DNA of 64,000 bases from F22 sp963678855 (GCA_963678855.1 OY787448.1:1240001-1304000); one strand, 5' to 3'. Shown: positions 50,142 to 59,648, counted from the first letter of the stretch. The notes: generated from the sequence alone by a model not told the origin. Program-made: numbers and translations.

Positions 50142-51203
50142 ATGAAATACAATTATATATTTGCTTGTCTTTTGACAATGGCATGTGCTAGTTGCAGCAA
50201 CGACCTAGATAGTATCAAGAAGGTAGCTCCGGGTGAAGATACTGCAGCACCTGAAGTGACTATTCAGTATCCATCTGAAGGTACCGTATTGAGAGTAGTC
50301 GAAGATGTCACTGATATCAATATCAACTGTGACGTCACTGATGATATCGAATTGAAGAAGATTGAAGTAGCTCTAGATGGGACATCTATCAAAACTGTCG
50401 AGACTTTTACGGATTACCGCCGTGACAATGTACGATTTAACTATGACAAGATTACTTCTGGTGATCACACGTTGAGTGTAACAGCTGAAGATTTAACTGG
50501 AAAGAAGACGACTCAAACGGTCAATTTCTCAAAGGCCGAACCTTATCGTCCTAAGTTTGATGGAGAAGTCATGTATTTCCCATTTGACGGTAGTTATATA
50601 GAACTTATTTCTGTCACTGAAGCAACTGCAGTAGGTAGTCCTTCATTTGGTGGTGAAGCTAAAATGGGCTTGAACAGTTACGTTGCTGCGGAGAACTCAT
50701 ACATTACCTTCCCTGCTAGTCGTATCACAGCCAACAAGACTTGTTCTTTCACTTTCTGGTATAAACTAAACATGACACCAGACAGAGGTAGTCTATTGGT
50801 GCTTGGTGATAATGACCAAGGCCCTACTCAAGAACGTTCACATGGATTCCGTATCTTCCGTGAAGCTGCTGGTGTGGATCAAAAGGTAAAGGCTAATGTA
50901 GGTACTGGTTCAAGTGATTCATGGTGTGACGGCATTACATTATCCAATTCGGAGTGGAAATTTATCGCCGTTGTGATCTCTGAGACTCAAGTGAGTCTTT
51001 ACTGTGATGCAGAACTAATCGCAAGTGCAAGCTTACCTGAAGCTATTGATTGGACAAACTGTAACGAACTAACTGTTCTAAGTGGTGGTCAAAGTTTCTC
51101 TTACTGGGGACACGCACATGACGCTAGTATGATGGATGAACTACGTGGCTTTAACAAGGCACTAAGTCTTGAAGAAATTCAAGCTATAATGGCTGCAATT
51201 TAA
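50142..51203 (+). CDS. Lipoprotein with Ig-like and LamG/concanavalin-like domains
   Basis: A 353-residue surface lipoprotein (lipobox CASC). An Ig-like domain (about 35-128; APEVTIQYPSEGTVLRVVEDVTDININCDVTDD) is followed by a LamG-type jelly roll (about 140-353) with TCSFTFWYKL and the C-terminal MMDELRGFNKALSLEEI typical of LamG folds. It occupies the place where PULs usually encode a surface glycan-binding protein and probably binds the same glucan. No catalytic residues are evident. Confidence 0.82.
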   Translation: MKYNYIFACLLTMACASCSNDLDSIKKVAPGEDTAAPEVTIQYPSEGTVLRVVEDVTDININCDVTDDIELKKIEVALDGTSIKTVETFTDYRRDNVRFNYDKITSGDHTLSVTAEDLTGKKTTQTVNFSKAEPYRPKFDGEVMYFPFDGSYIELISVTEATAVGSPSFGGEAKMGLNSYVAAENSYITFPASRITANKTCSFTFWYKLNMTPDRGSLLVLGDNDQGPTQERSHGFRIFREAAGVDQKVKANVGTGSSDSWCDGITLSNSEWKFIAVVISETQVSLYCDAELIASASLPEAIDWTNCNELTVLSGGQSFSYWGHAHDASMMDELRGFNKALSLEEIQAIMAAI

Positions 51204-51214
51204 AATTGAGGAAT

Positions 51215-52669
51215 ATGAATTTAAAAATAAAATTACTTCTTAGTGTATTGTTTACTACGAGCTGTTTTACAGCTTGTAGTGGACAAGACTCTCCAAGTAC
51301 ACCCAAAGACAATGTTGTCAACAAGCCTGATGGATGGAAGGTGTACGATAATCTTTCAGACAACCAACTAATGGACACTATTCAGTACTACAGTATGCAG
51401 TACTTTTGGGATGGTGCAGAGCCAAACTCAGGGCTAGGTCGTGAACGCATCATGCTATCTGGTATCTATCCAAACGATGATGCACAGATTGTGACAACTG
51501 GTGGTTCTGGTTTCGGATTGATGAGTTTGCTTGTCGGTGTAAACCGTGGCTGGATTGCAAGAAGTGAAGCTATCACACGTTTCGAACGCATCTTGACATT
51601 CTTAGAGAATGCAGATAGATACCACGGAGCATGGGGACACTGGATAAATGGTGAAACAGGAAAGACCAAACCATTCAGTACCAAAGATAATGGTGGAGAT
51701 CTTGTGGAGACTTCATTCCTAGCTCAAGGCCTCATCTGTGTACAGGAGTTCTTCAAGAATGGAAGTACGCAAGAAAAAGAGATTTCTTCACGTGCAGAAT
51801 CACTTTGGAAAGGCATCGAATATAGCTGGTATCAACAAGGTCAAGACAACTTATATTGGCACTGGTCACCAAACTATGGCTGGGAAATGAATTTTGCATT
51901 GCGTGGGTATAACGAGACACTTGTAACCTACATCATTGGAGCAGCATCTCCAGATCATCAAATCACAAAAGCTGCTTATGAGAAGTGCTGGTATCAAGAT
52001 GGAGCTATTGTTACTCCTACAACAAATTATGGAGTAACTCTTCCAATTCGTCATGCGGGTAATCCAAGTGCTGGTGGTCCTCTATTCTGGGCACACTATT
52101 CTTATTGTGGATTCAATCCTATGATTACGAAAGATGCACATGTCGACTTCAAAGAAATCAATGAAGCACATGTGATGATGAATAGAGCTTATTGCATCGC
52201 CAACCCCAAAAAATATCCTGATTATGGTGAGAACTTATGGGGACTTACTGCCTCTTATTCACCTCAAGGCTATAAAGAATGGGAGCAACAAGGTGGACGA
52301 ACTAGTCAGGCGGCTTTCAAACCAAGTGTGTTGTATCCTGGTTACTTTGCTCATTCACCTGATGGCGACCTAGGTGTCATTTCACCTACTGCAGCGCTTT
52401 CATCTATGCCATATGCACCTACAGAAGTGACGAAGGTAGCACGCTATATGTATGAGCAATTAGGACATAAGGCTTTTAGAAAGTATGGTCCTATTGACGC
52501 ATTTTCAGTCGAACTGGATTGGTTCCCTGAGATGTATCTAGCGATTGATCAAGGTCCTATCGTCTGCATGATAGAAAACTATCGTAGCAACTTCTTATGG
52601 AATCTATTTATGGGTAATGAAGATGTGCAAAAGGGCTTAGACTTTTTGGATATTGAAGTTAAGAACTAG
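51215..52669 (+). CDS. Glucoamylase-like enzyme, probable GH144 beta-1,2-glucanase
   Basis: A 484-residue lipoprotein (lipobox CFTACS). Segments QYFWDGAEPNSGLGRER, GGSGFGLMSLLVGVNRGWI, LVETSFLAQGLI, YWHWSPNYGWEMNFALRGYNE and PLFWAHYSYCGFNPM are those of the glucoamylase-like (alpha/alpha)6 barrel family that includes GH144 endo-beta-1,2-glucanases. A TTG at 51206 opens the frame, but the ATG at 51215 gives a better lipoprotein signal, so I start there. It probably cuts beta-1,2-glucan to short sophoro-oligosaccharides for the GH3 encoded downstream. Assignment to GH144 is from recalled family features and needs a family search. Confidence 0.8.
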   Translation: MNLKIKLLLSVLFTTSCFTACSGQDSPSTPKDNVVNKPDGWKVYDNLSDNQLMDTIQYYSMQYFWDGAEPNSGLGRERIMLSGIYPNDDAQIVTTGGSGFGLMSLLVGVNRGWIARSEAITRFERILTFLENADRYHGAWGHWINGETGKTKPFSTKDNGGDLVETSFLAQGLICVQEFFKNGSTQEKEISSRAESLWKGIEYSWYQQGQDNLYWHWSPNYGWEMNFALRGYNETLVTYIIGAASPDHQITKAAYEKCWYQDGAIVTPTTNYGVTLPIRHAGNPSAGGPLFWAHYSYCGFNPMITKDAHVDFKEINEAHVMMNRAYCIANPKKYPDYGENLWGLTASYSPQGYKEWEQQGGRTSQAAFKPSVLYPGYFAHSPDGDLGVISPTAALSSMPYAPTEVTKVARYMYEQLGHKAFRKYGPIDAFSVELDWFPEMYLAIDQGPIVCMIENYRSNFLWNLFMGNEDVQKGLDFLDIEVKN

Positions 52670-52672
52670 TCT

Positions 52673-53467
52673 ATGAGACACATTATATACTGTATCCTTC
52701 TTGGATTGCTTTGTTCTTGTGGAATGAATGACGATACTTATTTTGCTCATTCATTTGTACAAAGCAATGACTCTATACCATATCGCATCATGTATCCTAA
52801 AGGGTATTATTCTTTTAAGAAATATCCCCTGATATTGTTCTTGCATGGTGCTGGTGAGCGAGGTCACGACAATGTCAATCAATTGTCACATGGTAGCTCT
52901 TTGTTCCAGAGTGATTCATTGCGAAGTTTACACCAAGCGATAGTCGTAATGCCGCAATGTCCTAATGATATCATGTGGACTCATCGAGTAAAAACGAAAA
53001 AGGATAAAACAAGTCCATGGGAGTTTGAGTTTCCTTTACGAGATGATCCAACATGGCCTAGTGCTTTAGTCAATGCACTCGTCGATTCGCTAATCAACTC
53101 ACATAAAGTTGATCCTAAACGGATCTATATAGGTGGCTTGAGCATGGGAGGAATTGGTGCCCTAGAGTATTTGCAAAGATGGCCCGAGAAGTACGCTGCG
53201 GCTTTTGTTATTTGCGGTGGACACGATGCTAAACTTGTAAACAGTTACAAAGATAAACCAATCTGGTTTTTCCATGGAGGTAAGGATGATGTAGTACCTA
53301 CACATTATTCGAAGGAGGTATATAATCAATTAAAACTAGTCAACCCTGACAATCCGAGTAAGTATACTCTTTACCCTGATGACAATCACAACAGCTGGGA
53401 TTCTGCATTTAACGAACCTGGACTTTACGAGTGGTTGTTCACATTTGAAAATAAACAACAAAAATGA
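52673..53467 (+). CDS. Alpha/beta-hydrolase esterase lipoprotein
   Basis: A 264-residue lipoprotein (lipobox LLCSCG). The alpha/beta-hydrolase fold is shown by LILFLHGAGERG (oxyanion region), nucleophile Ser157 in GLSMGG, an aspartate at 205-206 in HGGKDDVVP and His239 in DDNHNSW. This layout belongs to the phospholipase/carboxylesterase-like group common in PULs. It sits between the GH144-like and GH3 genes, overlapping the latter by four bases (ATGA), so its substrate is probably an ester group on the same glycan. Natural cyclic beta-1,2-glucans can carry succinyl groups, which would fit; this is an inference. Confidence 0.85.
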   Translation: MRHIIYCILLGLLCSCGMNDDTYFAHSFVQSNDSIPYRIMYPKGYYSFKKYPLILFLHGAGERGHDNVNQLSHGSSLFQSDSLRSLHQAIVVMPQCPNDIMWTHRVKTKKDKTSPWEFEFPLRDDPTWPSALVNALVDSLINSHKVDPKRIYIGGLSMGGIGALEYLQRWPEKYAAAFVICGGHDAKLVNSYKDKPIWFFHGGKDDVVPTHYSKEVYNQLKLVNPDNPSKYTLYPDDNHNSWDSAFNEPGLYEWLFTFENKQQK

Positions 53468-55746
53468 AACGAATGAAATTAATTCATTACATATTCCCTA
53501 GCTTGTTAAGCGCGCTATTGATTAGTTGCTCGCCAACTAAATCATCGAGCTATACTAGCTATTCTAAGGATTCAAGAATAGAAGCGCGTGTCGATTCTGT
53601 ACTTAGTCTTATGACTCTCGAAGAAAAAATCGGGCAACTGAACCAATTTGCAGGCACAGGTGAGATTACTGGTCCAGTGATGCAAACCCAAACATTGCCA
53701 AAAATCAAAAAAGGATTGGTCGGCAGTATTTTTAATGAAATGGGTGTAGCCAAACTACGTTCTATTCAAGAATATGCCGTGGATAGCTCACGTCTTGGAA
53801 TTCCTATCCTATTTGCAGCGGATGTTGTACATGGATATAAGACTATTTTCCCTATCAACTTGGCCTCTGCTGCTTCTTGGGATCTTGACTTGATTGAAAA
53901 AAGTGCACGTATTGCTGCTAGTGAGGCTTCATCTGAGGGTATCTCTTGGACATTTGCTCCAATGGTTGATATTTCACGCGACCCACGTTGGGGACGTGTT
54001 ATGGAAGGTGCTGGTGAAGATCCTTATTTGGGCGCACTTATTGCTCAAGCGTATATTCGTGGTTATCAAGGTACAGGCGGTTGGAAAGGCTTAGCTGATA
54101 AAGAGACCATCCTTGCATGCACTAAGCACTTTGCGGCTTATGGTGCGGCAGAAGCAGGTAGAGATTATAACACAGTGGAATTGAGCGAATTGGCACTAAG
54201 AAATCACTACTTCCCTCCATATCTAGCAACAGTTGAAGCTAATGTGGCCACGTTTATGACATCATTCAACGATGTACTAGGTGTACCAGCGAGTGCTAAT
54301 AAGTGGTTGTATACAGATGTCTTGCGCGACGAGTGGAACTTCAATGGTATGGTTGTGACTGACTACACAGCTATCATGGAGCTAACTCATCACGGTGTAG
54401 CAGCTGACACGCTGCAAGCAGCAAAACTGTCAATCAATGCAGGTATTGACATGGATATGACAAGTAGTTATTTCCTAAACAGCTTGAAGCGTCTAGTAGA
54501 ATCTGGCGAAGTATCAGAATCTAGAATCGATGAAGCAGTAAGCCGTGTGCTAGAAATGAAATTCTTGCTTGGTCTTTTTGATGACCCATATCGCTATATG
54601 GATCCACAAAGAGAAAAAGAAGACATCCTAAAACCTGAATACTTAGAAACAGCGCGCACCATATCTCAACAAAGTATTGTGCTACTGAAAAATGACAAGA
54701 AATTCTTCCCTGTGTTGCCTAACAAAAAGCAAACTATTGCTGTAGTAGGCCCGCTTGCAAGTAGCAAAGGGGATCTTAACGGCGAATGGGCTGGTAAAGG
54801 TGACCGTCATAGCAACAAATCTATCTGGTACAATCTACAAGAGCGTTATAAAGGCACTGCAGTGAAATTAATATACGCCCAAGGTTGCGATATTAATGGA
54901 ACAAGTACGAAAGGCTTTAATGAAGCAATTCGTATGTGTCGCAAGGCAGACAAAATTATCTTTATTGGTGGCGAAAGCTTCGGTATGAGTGGTGAAGCTG
55001 CTTCTAGAACTGATATCAAACTACCTGGTAAGCAACAAACACTACTTGCAGCGATTAAGAAACTAGGTAAGCCAGTCGGATTGGTCTTGTGTAATGGTCG
55101 CCCTCTTGATTTATCATGGGAAGACAAGCATATGGATGCGATCATCGAAGGCTGGTACCTTGGTACAGAATCAGGTATTGCTATTACAGATGTGATTTCA
55201 GGTGATGTTAATCCATCAGGACACTTGACTATGAGTTTCCCTAGAACAGTTGGTCAAATTCCTGTGTATTACAACCACAAGAATACTGGTCGTCCTATCT
55301 CACCAGAAAATCCTACTGAAGATTACAAGAGTAACTATATAGACTGTGAGAACTCACCACTATACTCATTCGGTCATGGATTGAGTTATACGACATTTAA
55401 GATTTCTGATGTGAAAATCAGCTCCAATACAATGACTAAGGACAAAGGTATTAAAGTGTCTTGCGTCGTTAGCAATGTAGGAGATGTAGACGGCAGCGAT
55501 GTCATCCAACTTTATGTTAGAGATTTGGTCGGTAGCATCACTCGTCCAGTGAAAGAGCTGAAAGGATTCAATAAGGTATTTTTATCTGCTGGAGAAAGCA
55601 AAACAATCTCGTTTGATTTGAACGAAAAGGATTTGCGTTTCTTCAATATAGACAAGCAATATACTTCGGAGCCTGGACTATATCATGTTTGGGTAGCTGA
55701 AAATGCAGAAGATGAGAAGCATGCTTTCTCTTTTACACTAAAGTAA
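53464..55746 (+). CDS. GH3 beta-glucosidase
   Basis: A 760-residue GH3 enzyme with a lipoprotein-like signal (LLISCS). Domain order is the (alpha/beta)8 barrel (about 35-370), an alpha/beta sandwich (about 400-620) and a fibronectin-III-like domain (about 660-755). The nucleophile is Asp300 in GMVVTDYTAI; the substrate-binding KHF is in CTKHFAAYGAAEAGRDYN. Domain order and length match periplasmic GH3 beta-glucosidases. Next to a GH144-like enzyme it probably hydrolyses sophoro-oligosaccharides. The start overlaps the esterase stop, showing translational coupling. Confidence 0.92.
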   Translation: MKRMKLIHYIFPSLLSALLISCSPTKSSSYTSYSKDSRIEARVDSVLSLMTLEEKIGQLNQFAGTGEITGPVMQTQTLPKIKKGLVGSIFNEMGVAKLRSIQEYAVDSSRLGIPILFAADVVHGYKTIFPINLASAASWDLDLIEKSARIAASEASSEGISWTFAPMVDISRDPRWGRVMEGAGEDPYLGALIAQAYIRGYQGTGGWKGLADKETILACTKHFAAYGAAEAGRDYNTVELSELALRNHYFPPYLATVEANVATFMTSFNDVLGVPASANKWLYTDVLRDEWNFNGMVVTDYTAIMELTHHGVAADTLQAAKLSINAGIDMDMTSSYFLNSLKRLVESGEVSESRIDEAVSRVLEMKFLLGLFDDPYRYMDPQREKEDILKPEYLETARTISQQSIVLLKNDKKFFPVLPNKKQTIAVVGPLASSKGDLNGEWAGKGDRHSNKSIWYNLQERYKGTAVKLIYAQGCDINGTSTKGFNEAIRMCRKADKIIFIGGESFGMSGEAASRTDIKLPGKQQTLLAAIKKLGKPVGLVLCNGRPLDLSWEDKHMDAIIEGWYLGTESGIAITDVISGDVNPSGHLTMSFPRTVGQIPVYYNHKNTGRPISPENPTEDYKSNYIDCENSPLYSFGHGLSYTTFKISDVKISSNTMTKDKGIKVSCVVSNVGDVDGSDVIQLYVRDLVGSITRPVKELKGFNKVFLSAGESKTISFDLNEKDLRFFNIDKQYTSEPGLYHVWVAENAEDEKHAFSFTLK

Positions 55747-55789
55747 AGACCTCTGACATACATGTAGCTTCATTGCTTCAAAAGTGTCA

Positions 55790-55810
55790 ATTCATGCATA
55801 TACCTTGAAG
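55790..55810 (+). repeat. 21-base motif before the second PUL terminator (copy 2)
   Basis: ATTCATGCATATACC, one variable base (T here), then TGAAG; 20 of 21 identical to 42222-42242. It overlaps the first bases of the terminator stem. Confidence 0.6.
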
Positions 55811-55841
55811 GAGCCGTTTCCAAGATGGGAACGGCTCCTTC
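55807..55841 (+). terminator. Terminator of the second PUL
   Basis: GAAGGAGCCGTTTCC pairs with GGGAACGGCTCCTTC (one wobble pair) around a short loop. It lies 60 bases after the GH3 stop; the T run is weak (CTTCTTC). It may also serve the converging serpin gene. Confidence 0.75.
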
Positions 55842-55866
55842 TTCACTTATCAATCAGGCTATCTCA

Positions 55867-57144
55867 CTAGATAGTATTTTTCATACCGATAAAGTAGATG
55901 CATCCGGTACTTTTTTCTTTAATCATATATAGGAATGGTCTATCGACTGTGAATTCAATTGGTGGTGGAGGCAAAGAAGTTTTTTCTATTCCTCCGATAG
56001 TGACTGCTGCAGCTTCTGTCCCTACTTCATCTAGCTTGATATACGTTTTTTGCTTAAGCAGAGATAAATACGTCCTCACACCACTAATATTAGAAAAATC
56101 AGCTTTACTTGGATCGAAAGCATCTGTAATGCCCAACTTGTGCATGGCAGGAATCAAATTCATCTCGCTTTTGTTTTCAAACTTAGGAAGGCTAAGCTTG
56201 ATATCATGGTTATACTTCTTACCATATAAGTCTTTCCAAGTGTTTTCATCCAAAGTAGCGAGTACCTCAAGCGGTGTCTGTCCCTTTTTAGGTAGCATTA
56301 CCACCATGGAGAAGGCTTTATTACCGTAAGGTAGTTCGACACCAGCAAAGACATCGTTTTCAAAATATGTGAGTGAACGCTTCATATACATCATGTCTAC
56401 CTGCTGAATTTCACCAGTACTTGTAGTAAATGATTTCTTGCTTGTATCCTTTGGCGCAAACTGATATGTCCAATCTCCTTTGAAATAGATGGCATTCAGA
56501 AGCACAACCACCATATCAGGGTCAAGCTCTTTAATGATTTCAGAGATTTTGCCTTCTGTGTGGTCATTACACCAGTTGTTAAGCATAGTCACTGGATCTT
56601 TGGAAAAATCCAGTTCGCCCACTTCTGAATCGTACATTTTTTGGGCTGTCTCCACAAAAGCTGGATATACAGAGAAATGTTTCTCGATATACAAGGCATT
56701 AGCAATAGCCAACTTTACTTGAGGATCTAGTGTAGCTGCAGCAGTAAGCATCTTACGATAATAGGTATTTACGCCATCGGGAGTAAGTCCTCCAAAACCT
56801 AATGTGTTGATGATTTGACTTTGTGTATCACCAGCTGCACCGTTTTGTAATATACCCATAAGCATGCTCAAACTTAGAGGGGAGAAGAGTACATTATCGT
56901 CGTCGTCTCCTAAAGTAGCCAAAGCTTGGAAAGCAAAGGTATTAGTAGCTGTCACAAGGGCTTCTTCATTTTTAGTGAGTACAATATCCTTACGTTCTAC
57001 AGGTTGTGGAGTAGGCTCATTAGCAAGTTCGCTGTTGCTATTAGCACACGAGGAAGACACTGTAGATGCACTGAACAAAATCGCCAAGACTAAAGCATTG
57101 AACGACTTGTGCCAAAATTGTTGGTAAAGTGATGTTCGTTTCAT
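55867..57144 (-). CDS. Serpin family lipoprotein
   Basis: A 425-residue protease inhibitor with a lipoprotein signal (VSSSC). The serpin core is intact: FSPLSLSMLMGILQNGAAGDT, LLNAIYFKGDW, and the reactive loop beginning DEVGTEAAAVT with small residues in the hinge, as required for inhibitory serpins. Counting from the hinge, P2-P1-P1' read Lys-Thr-Ser, followed by four prolines (LPPPP) before the FTVDRPFLY strand, so the target is probably a serine or cysteine protease. The frame extends upstream to 57246, but the lipoprotein signal starts at 57144 and a -7-like element lies between. It sits alone between the second PUL and the GH97 gene. Confidence 0.92.
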   Translation of the reverse strand: MKRTSLYQQFWHKSFNALVLAILFSASTVSSSCANSNSELANEPTPQPVERKDIVLTKNEEALVTATNTFAFQALATLGDDDDNVLFSPLSLSMLMGILQNGAAGDTQSQIINTLGFGGLTPDGVNTYYRKMLTAAATLDPQVKLAIANALYIEKHFSVYPAFVETAQKMYDSEVGELDFSKDPVTMLNNWCNDHTEGKISEIIKELDPDMVVVLLNAIYFKGDWTYQFAPKDTSKKSFTTSTGEIQQVDMMYMKRSLTYFENDVFAGVELPYGNKAFSMVVMLPKKGQTPLEVLATLDENTWKDLYGKKYNHDIKLSLPKFENKSEMNLIPAMHKLGITDAFDPSKADFSNISGVRTYLSLLKQKTYIKLDEVGTEAAAVTIGGIEKTSLPPPPIEFTVDRPFLYMIKEKSTGCIYFIGMKNTI

Positions 57145-57172
57145 GTGACTAAGTTTTATGGTTCCTAATATG

Positions 57173-57180
57173 TAAAGGTA
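57173..57180 (-). promoter_or_regulatory. -7-like element TACCTTTA of the serpin gene
   Basis: The minus strand reads TACCTTTA, one base off TAnnTTTG, 28 bases before the chosen ATG. Confidence 0.4.
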
Positions 57181-57332
57181 ATGCTTTTTCATTTGAAATA
57201 CTGCGCCAAGAAGTATAAAAAACGCAGTTTTCGACTTAAAAAGCACCTTAATTAGACATCAAAAGAAGCTATTTAACATTCTGTATACCAGAATATTACG
57301 CTTTTAATCCACCTTAAATACACTTTCATCAC

Positions 57333-57363
57333 TTTGAAGCCCTACTTACTTGAAGTAATTTTG
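57333..57363 (+). promoter_or_regulatory. Consensus promoter of the GH97 gene
   Basis: TTTG (57333-57336), a 19-base spacer and TAATTTTG (57356-57363). The ATG is 40 bases further. Confidence 0.7.
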
Positions 57364-57403
57364 CATCAACGTCAACGAAAAATCTATCAACCAAAAGAAT
57401 ATT

Positions 57404-59512
57404 ATGAAACGAATTACCTTATTTATCAGTATGTTGCTGTGCATGCATATAGCATTCGCTCAACAACTAACATCGCCTAATGGTACCATGACTGCCACGT
57501 TCTCTCTTACAGATAAGGGACAACCAAGCTATGACTTACAATTTGGAGAAAAGACTGTTATCAAACCTAGTTTGTTAGGATTTGATCTACAAGATGGTAG
57601 TGAACTACGCACTAACTTTGAAATCCTAGATACAGAGACATCCACTTTCGATGAAACTTGGGCAACTGTATGGGGAGAAGAATCAAGCATCCGCAACAAT
57701 TACAATGAATTGCTTGTGAAGCTACACCAAAAAGGAACAGAACGTTATATGAATATCCGTTTCCGTTTGTTCGATGATGGTATCGGTTTCCGTTATGAGT
57801 TCCCACAACAAAAAGGATTGAACTATTTTATCATCAAAGAAGAGCAAACACAATTTGCTTTGACAGGCGACCACTTGGCATACTGGATTCCTGGTGATTA
57901 CGACACACAAGAATATGACTATACCAAGTCACGTTTGAGCGAGATTCGTGGTCTACTTCATGGTGCTGTAAGTGATAATGCATCACAAACAGTATTTTCA
58001 GAAACAGGTGTACAAACAGCATTGATGCTTAAGTCGGATGATGGCCTATATATCAACCTACACGAAGCTGCTCTTGTAAACTACTCAACAATGCACCTTA
58101 ATTTGAATGACAAGACTATGGTGTTTACGTCTCATTTGACACCAGATGCTTCAGGTGCAAAGGGCTATATGCAAGCTCCTTGTAAGACTCCTTGGAGAAC
58201 AGTTATTGCTAGTGAAGATGCTCGCGATATCCTTGCATCTCGCATCACACTAAATTTGAATGATCCGTGTGTTATTGAAGATACTTCTTGGATTCACCCT
58301 ACTAAATACATGGGTGTATGGTGGGAAATGATTACAGGTAAGAGCACTTGGTCTTATACTAATGACTTCCCAAGCGTACAAATTGGTGTTACAGACTACT
58401 CTAAAGCAACACCTAACGGTACACACGGTGCAACTACAGAGAATGTAAAGCGTTATATCGACTTTGCTAGCGAACATGGGTTTGATGGTCTGCTTGTAGA
58501 AGGCTGGAACATCGGTTGGGAAGACTGGATTGGTAATAACAAAGACTATGTATTTGATTTCCAAACCCCATATCCTGACTTTGACGTAGACGAAGTAGAA
58601 CGTTACGCGAAGTCTAAGAATATCAAGATGATTATGCACCACGAAACTTCAGGTGCGATCCGCAACTACGAACGTCATCTTGATGCAGCATACAAGTTTA
58701 TGAACGATCATGGCTATGAATCAGTAAAGAGTGGTTATGTAGGCAATATCATCCCTCGCGGTGATCACCACTATAGCCAATGGGTAGTCAACCACTTCAT
58801 GTACTGTATCAAAAAGGCAGTAGATTATAAGATTATGGTCAACGGTCACGAAGCTGTACGTCCTACTGGCCTTTGCCGCACATATCCTAATATGATTGGT
58901 AACGAATCTGCTCGTGGTACTGAATTCCAAGCATTTGGTGGTAGCAAACCAGCACATACTAACATCTTACCTTTTACTCGTCTGATTGGTGGTCCTATGG
59001 ATTATACACCGGGTATCTTCGAGATGGATTTGACAAAACTAAATCCAAATAACAACTCATCTGTTAACTTCACGCTAGCCAACCAACTGGCGCTGTATGT
59101 TACGATGTCTTCTCCACTTCAAATGGCTGCCGATTTACCAGAAAACTATGCACGCTTTATGGACGCTTTCCAATTTATCAAAGATGTAGCAGTAGACTGG
59201 GACAAGAGTGTGTACCTTGAAGCAGAACCGATGGAATACGTCACAGTAGCTCGTAAGGAAAAAGGTGGTGATCGTTGGTTTATCGGTTCTACAGCTGGTG
59301 ACAATGCTCATAATTCTAAGATTAAGCTAGACTTCCTTCCTAAAGGTGTGAAGTACATCGCTACAGTATATTGCGATGCTAAGGATGCGAATTACAAAAC
59401 AAATCCACAAGCATACGAGATCTATACTAAGAAAGTAAGCAGCACATCAACTCTTAAAATGCATTCAGTTCCTGCTGGTGGATGGGCTATCTCTCTTGTA
59501 CCTATCAAGTAA
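57404..59512 (+). CDS. GH97 alpha-glucosidase (SusB-like)
   Basis: Predicted to release glucose from starch oligosaccharides in the periplasm. The 702-residue protein has a signal peptide (cleavage after HIAFA) and the GH97 layout: N-terminal beta super-sandwich, catalytic barrel and C-terminal beta domain. Glu414 (HHETSG), Glu483 (GHEAVRP) and Glu507 (SARGTEF) are spaced 69 and 24 apart, the same as the catalytic glutamates 439, 508 and 532 of B. thetaiotaomicron SusB as I recall them, which supports an inverting alpha-glucosidase rather than a retaining alpha-galactosidase. It has its own promoter and terminator and precedes a SusR-like regulator and a SusC. Confidence 0.92.
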   Translation: MKRITLFISMLLCMHIAFAQQLTSPNGTMTATFSLTDKGQPSYDLQFGEKTVIKPSLLGFDLQDGSELRTNFEILDTETSTFDETWATVWGEESSIRNNYNELLVKLHQKGTERYMNIRFRLFDDGIGFRYEFPQQKGLNYFIIKEEQTQFALTGDHLAYWIPGDYDTQEYDYTKSRLSEIRGLLHGAVSDNASQTVFSETGVQTALMLKSDDGLYINLHEAALVNYSTMHLNLNDKTMVFTSHLTPDASGAKGYMQAPCKTPWRTVIASEDARDILASRITLNLNDPCVIEDTSWIHPTKYMGVWWEMITGKSTWSYTNDFPSVQIGVTDYSKATPNGTHGATTENVKRYIDFASEHGFDGLLVEGWNIGWEDWIGNNKDYVFDFQTPYPDFDVDEVERYAKSKNIKMIMHHETSGAIRNYERHLDAAYKFMNDHGYESVKSGYVGNIIPRGDHHYSQWVVNHFMYCIKKAVDYKIMVNGHEAVRPTGLCRTYPNMIGNESARGTEFQAFGGSKPAHTNILPFTRLIGGPMDYTPGIFEMDLTKLNPNNNSSVNFTLANQLALYVTMSSPLQMAADLPENYARFMDAFQFIKDVAVDWDKSVYLEAEPMEYVTVARKEKGGDRWFIGSTAGDNAHNSKIKLDFLPKGVKYIATVYCDAKDANYKTNPQAYEIYTKKVSSTSTLKMHSVPAGGWAISLVPIK

Positions 59513-59547
59513 AACAAACTGTATTTCAAAAAGAACATAGATTTTTT

Positions 59548-59585
59548 AAAAGAGCATATCTGAAAAGGTATGCTCTTTTTTGGCG
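59548..59585 (+). terminator. Terminator of the GH97 gene
   Basis: AAAAGAGCATA pairs with TATGCTCTTTT, followed by further T to 59581. The T run supplies part of the -33 box of the next promoter. Confidence 0.9.
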
Positions 59586-59609
59586 TTAGTTCAAAAAGTA
59601 CTATCTTTG
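59579..59609 (+). promoter_or_regulatory. Consensus promoter of the SusR-like gene
   Basis: TTTG (59579-59582), a 19-base spacer and TATCTTTG (59602-59609). The -33 box overlaps the preceding terminator's T run. The ATG is 39 bases further. Confidence 0.7.
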
Positions 59610-59648
59610 CATTAATACCTATATACTAATTTACCGTTAACTAATTCC

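Noticed and set aside
57145..57246. 34-residue N-terminal extension of the serpin
   Set aside because: It would bury the lipoprotein signal and spans the -7-like element.
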